Of a stretch of 64,000 bases of DNA, positions 63,631 through 64,000 are shown piece after piece (position 1 is the stretch's first letter; each line of letters opens with the position of its first letter). This stretch comes from Cohnella endophytica (GTDB lineage: Bacteria > Bacillota > Bacilli > Paenibacillales > Paenibacillaceae): positions 620,001 to 684,000 of the forward strand of contig NZ_RBZM01000005.1 in the NCBI RefSeq assembly GCF_003628305.1, written 5' to 3'. The position numbers and the translations under genes are program-made. The notes under the pieces were generated by a model that was not told where the DNA came from, ran no database searches, and saw only the letters and a program-made list of their open reading frames with translations.

Positions 63631-63671
63631 GCGTAACCGGAATGCCTCCTTCGGTAAAAACAGGTGAAACT

Positions 63672-63700
63672 ATTATAGCACGGCTAGCATCAAATGTAGA
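63672..63700 (-). promoter_or_regulatory. Predicted cimA promoter
   Basis: On the minus strand TCTACA and TATAAT are 17 bases apart, 42 bases before the start codon; the leader is too short for a T-box. Confidence 0.5.
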
Positions 63701-63712
63701 GTCCAAGGTGCG

Positions 63713-63742
63713 TTGCGGCGGCGTTCATCCGCTCGGTATAAT
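63713..63742 (+). promoter_or_regulatory. Predicted promoter of the polymerase Y gene
   Basis: TTGCGG and TATAAT with 18-base spacing. No LexA box (CGAAC-N4-GTTCG) is visible. Confidence 0.5.
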
Positions 63743-63774
63743 GAGTAACGACGACAAAGAACGGAAGGGAAGGG

Positions 63775-64000
63775 ATGTACGTGGGCGATAACGCGATTGC
63801 CGCCAAAGGCAGAGTGATTTTGCATATCGACATGAACGCCTTCTATTGTTCCGTTCATGCCGCCGAAGAACCGGAAAAGTATCAAGGAAAACCGACTGCC
63901 GTCGCCGGCAGCGTGGAATTGCGCAAAGGGATCGTCGTAACGAGTTCTTACGAGGCGAGGGCAAAGGGCGTCCGTACGGGAGTGACCGTTCGTCAAGCGC
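63775..64000 (+). CDS. Y-family DNA polymerase, N-terminal fragment (cut by window end)
   Basis: Translesion DNA polymerase of the DinB/PolY (ImuB-UmuC) family. The visible 75 residues contain the catalytic opening HIDMNAFYCSVHAAEEP (Asp of motif I, about residue 19-20), AVAG, ELRKGIVVTSSYEARAKGVRTG, the family blocks of B. subtilis YqjH. The start may be ATG 63775 or GTG 63781, as a purine-rich AGGAAGGGAAGGG stretch precedes both. The rest lies beyond the window. Confidence 0.9.
   Translation, partial: MYVGDNAIAAKGRVILHIDMNAFYCSVHAAEEPEKYQGKPTAVAGSVELRKGIVVTSSYEARAKGVRTGVTVRQA

Overview
The window is chromosomal DNA of a spore-forming, low-to-mid-GC Gram-positive bacterium, most likely a Paenibacillaceae member of the Cohnella/Paenibacillus type. 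Evidence: the Bacillales gene order bofC-ruvCAB-queA-tgt-yajC-yrzE-yrbG-spoVB-comN-secDF-recJ-apt-relA-dtd-hisS-aspS-tcdA-rarA; sporulation genes (a SafA-like morphogenetic protein end, bofC, a SpoIID/LytB protein, spoVB, cotH); strong AGGAGG ribosome sites with many TTG/GTG starts; separate secD and secF genes (fused in Bacillus subtilis); and a T-box leader. The species assignment is inference.

Layout. 1-8,500: spore-coat gene end, bofC, Holliday-junction genes ruvC/ruvA/ruvB, a large SpoIID-domain protein, then the queuosine genes queA and tgt and yajC. 8,500-12,800: PAP2 phosphatase, TIGR04086 and SpoVB on the minus strand with DUF421 and comN on the plus strand. 12,900-22,470: secD, secF, a CDF metal exporter, recJ, apt, the (p)ppGpp enzyme, dtd and a tiny ORF. 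22,560-23,570: four 113-bp tandem repeats carrying paired palindromes, then an Asp-type T-box leader for hisS-aspS. 24,880-31,430: aspS, tcdA, a YdeI-type protein, a repeat-rich coat-like protein next to a CotH kinase, and rarA.

31,690-38,520: a CNNM/TlyC-type membrane protein with an unusual translation start, an MFS and a MATE-like transporter (minus strand), a small unknown ORF with the sesquarterpene synthase gene ytpB, pfkA and a DUF3906 protein. 38,690-47,320: a nucleoside catabolism and uptake block (deoR, deoC, pdp, a purine nucleoside phosphorylase, then a BMP-family lipoprotein with ATPase and two permeases). Imported nucleosides would be split by the phosphorylases, and deoxyribose-phosphate cleaved by DeoC under DeoR control. 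47,390-52,830: DUF4015 glycoside hydrolase-like protein, YitT protein, a CshA-type helicase, a DUF624 protein, a probable 6S RNA and a DUF1499 protein.

52,920-64,000: thiol peroxidase divergent from a GltC-like LysR regulator, a YugP-type protease, a MerR regulator, amtB with a promoter-proximal GlnR/TnrA box followed by a DUF294 nucleotidyltransferase and a DEDDh exonuclease (no glnK), a JAMM protease, an MFS exporter, a ResA/TlpA-like thioredoxin, citramalate synthase (cimA), and the start of a Y-family DNA polymerase cut by the window end. The most unusual signals are the 113-bp palindromic array, the hairpin between the Shine-Dalgarno and start of the CNNM gene, the coat-repeat/CotH pair, and the control region of amtB.
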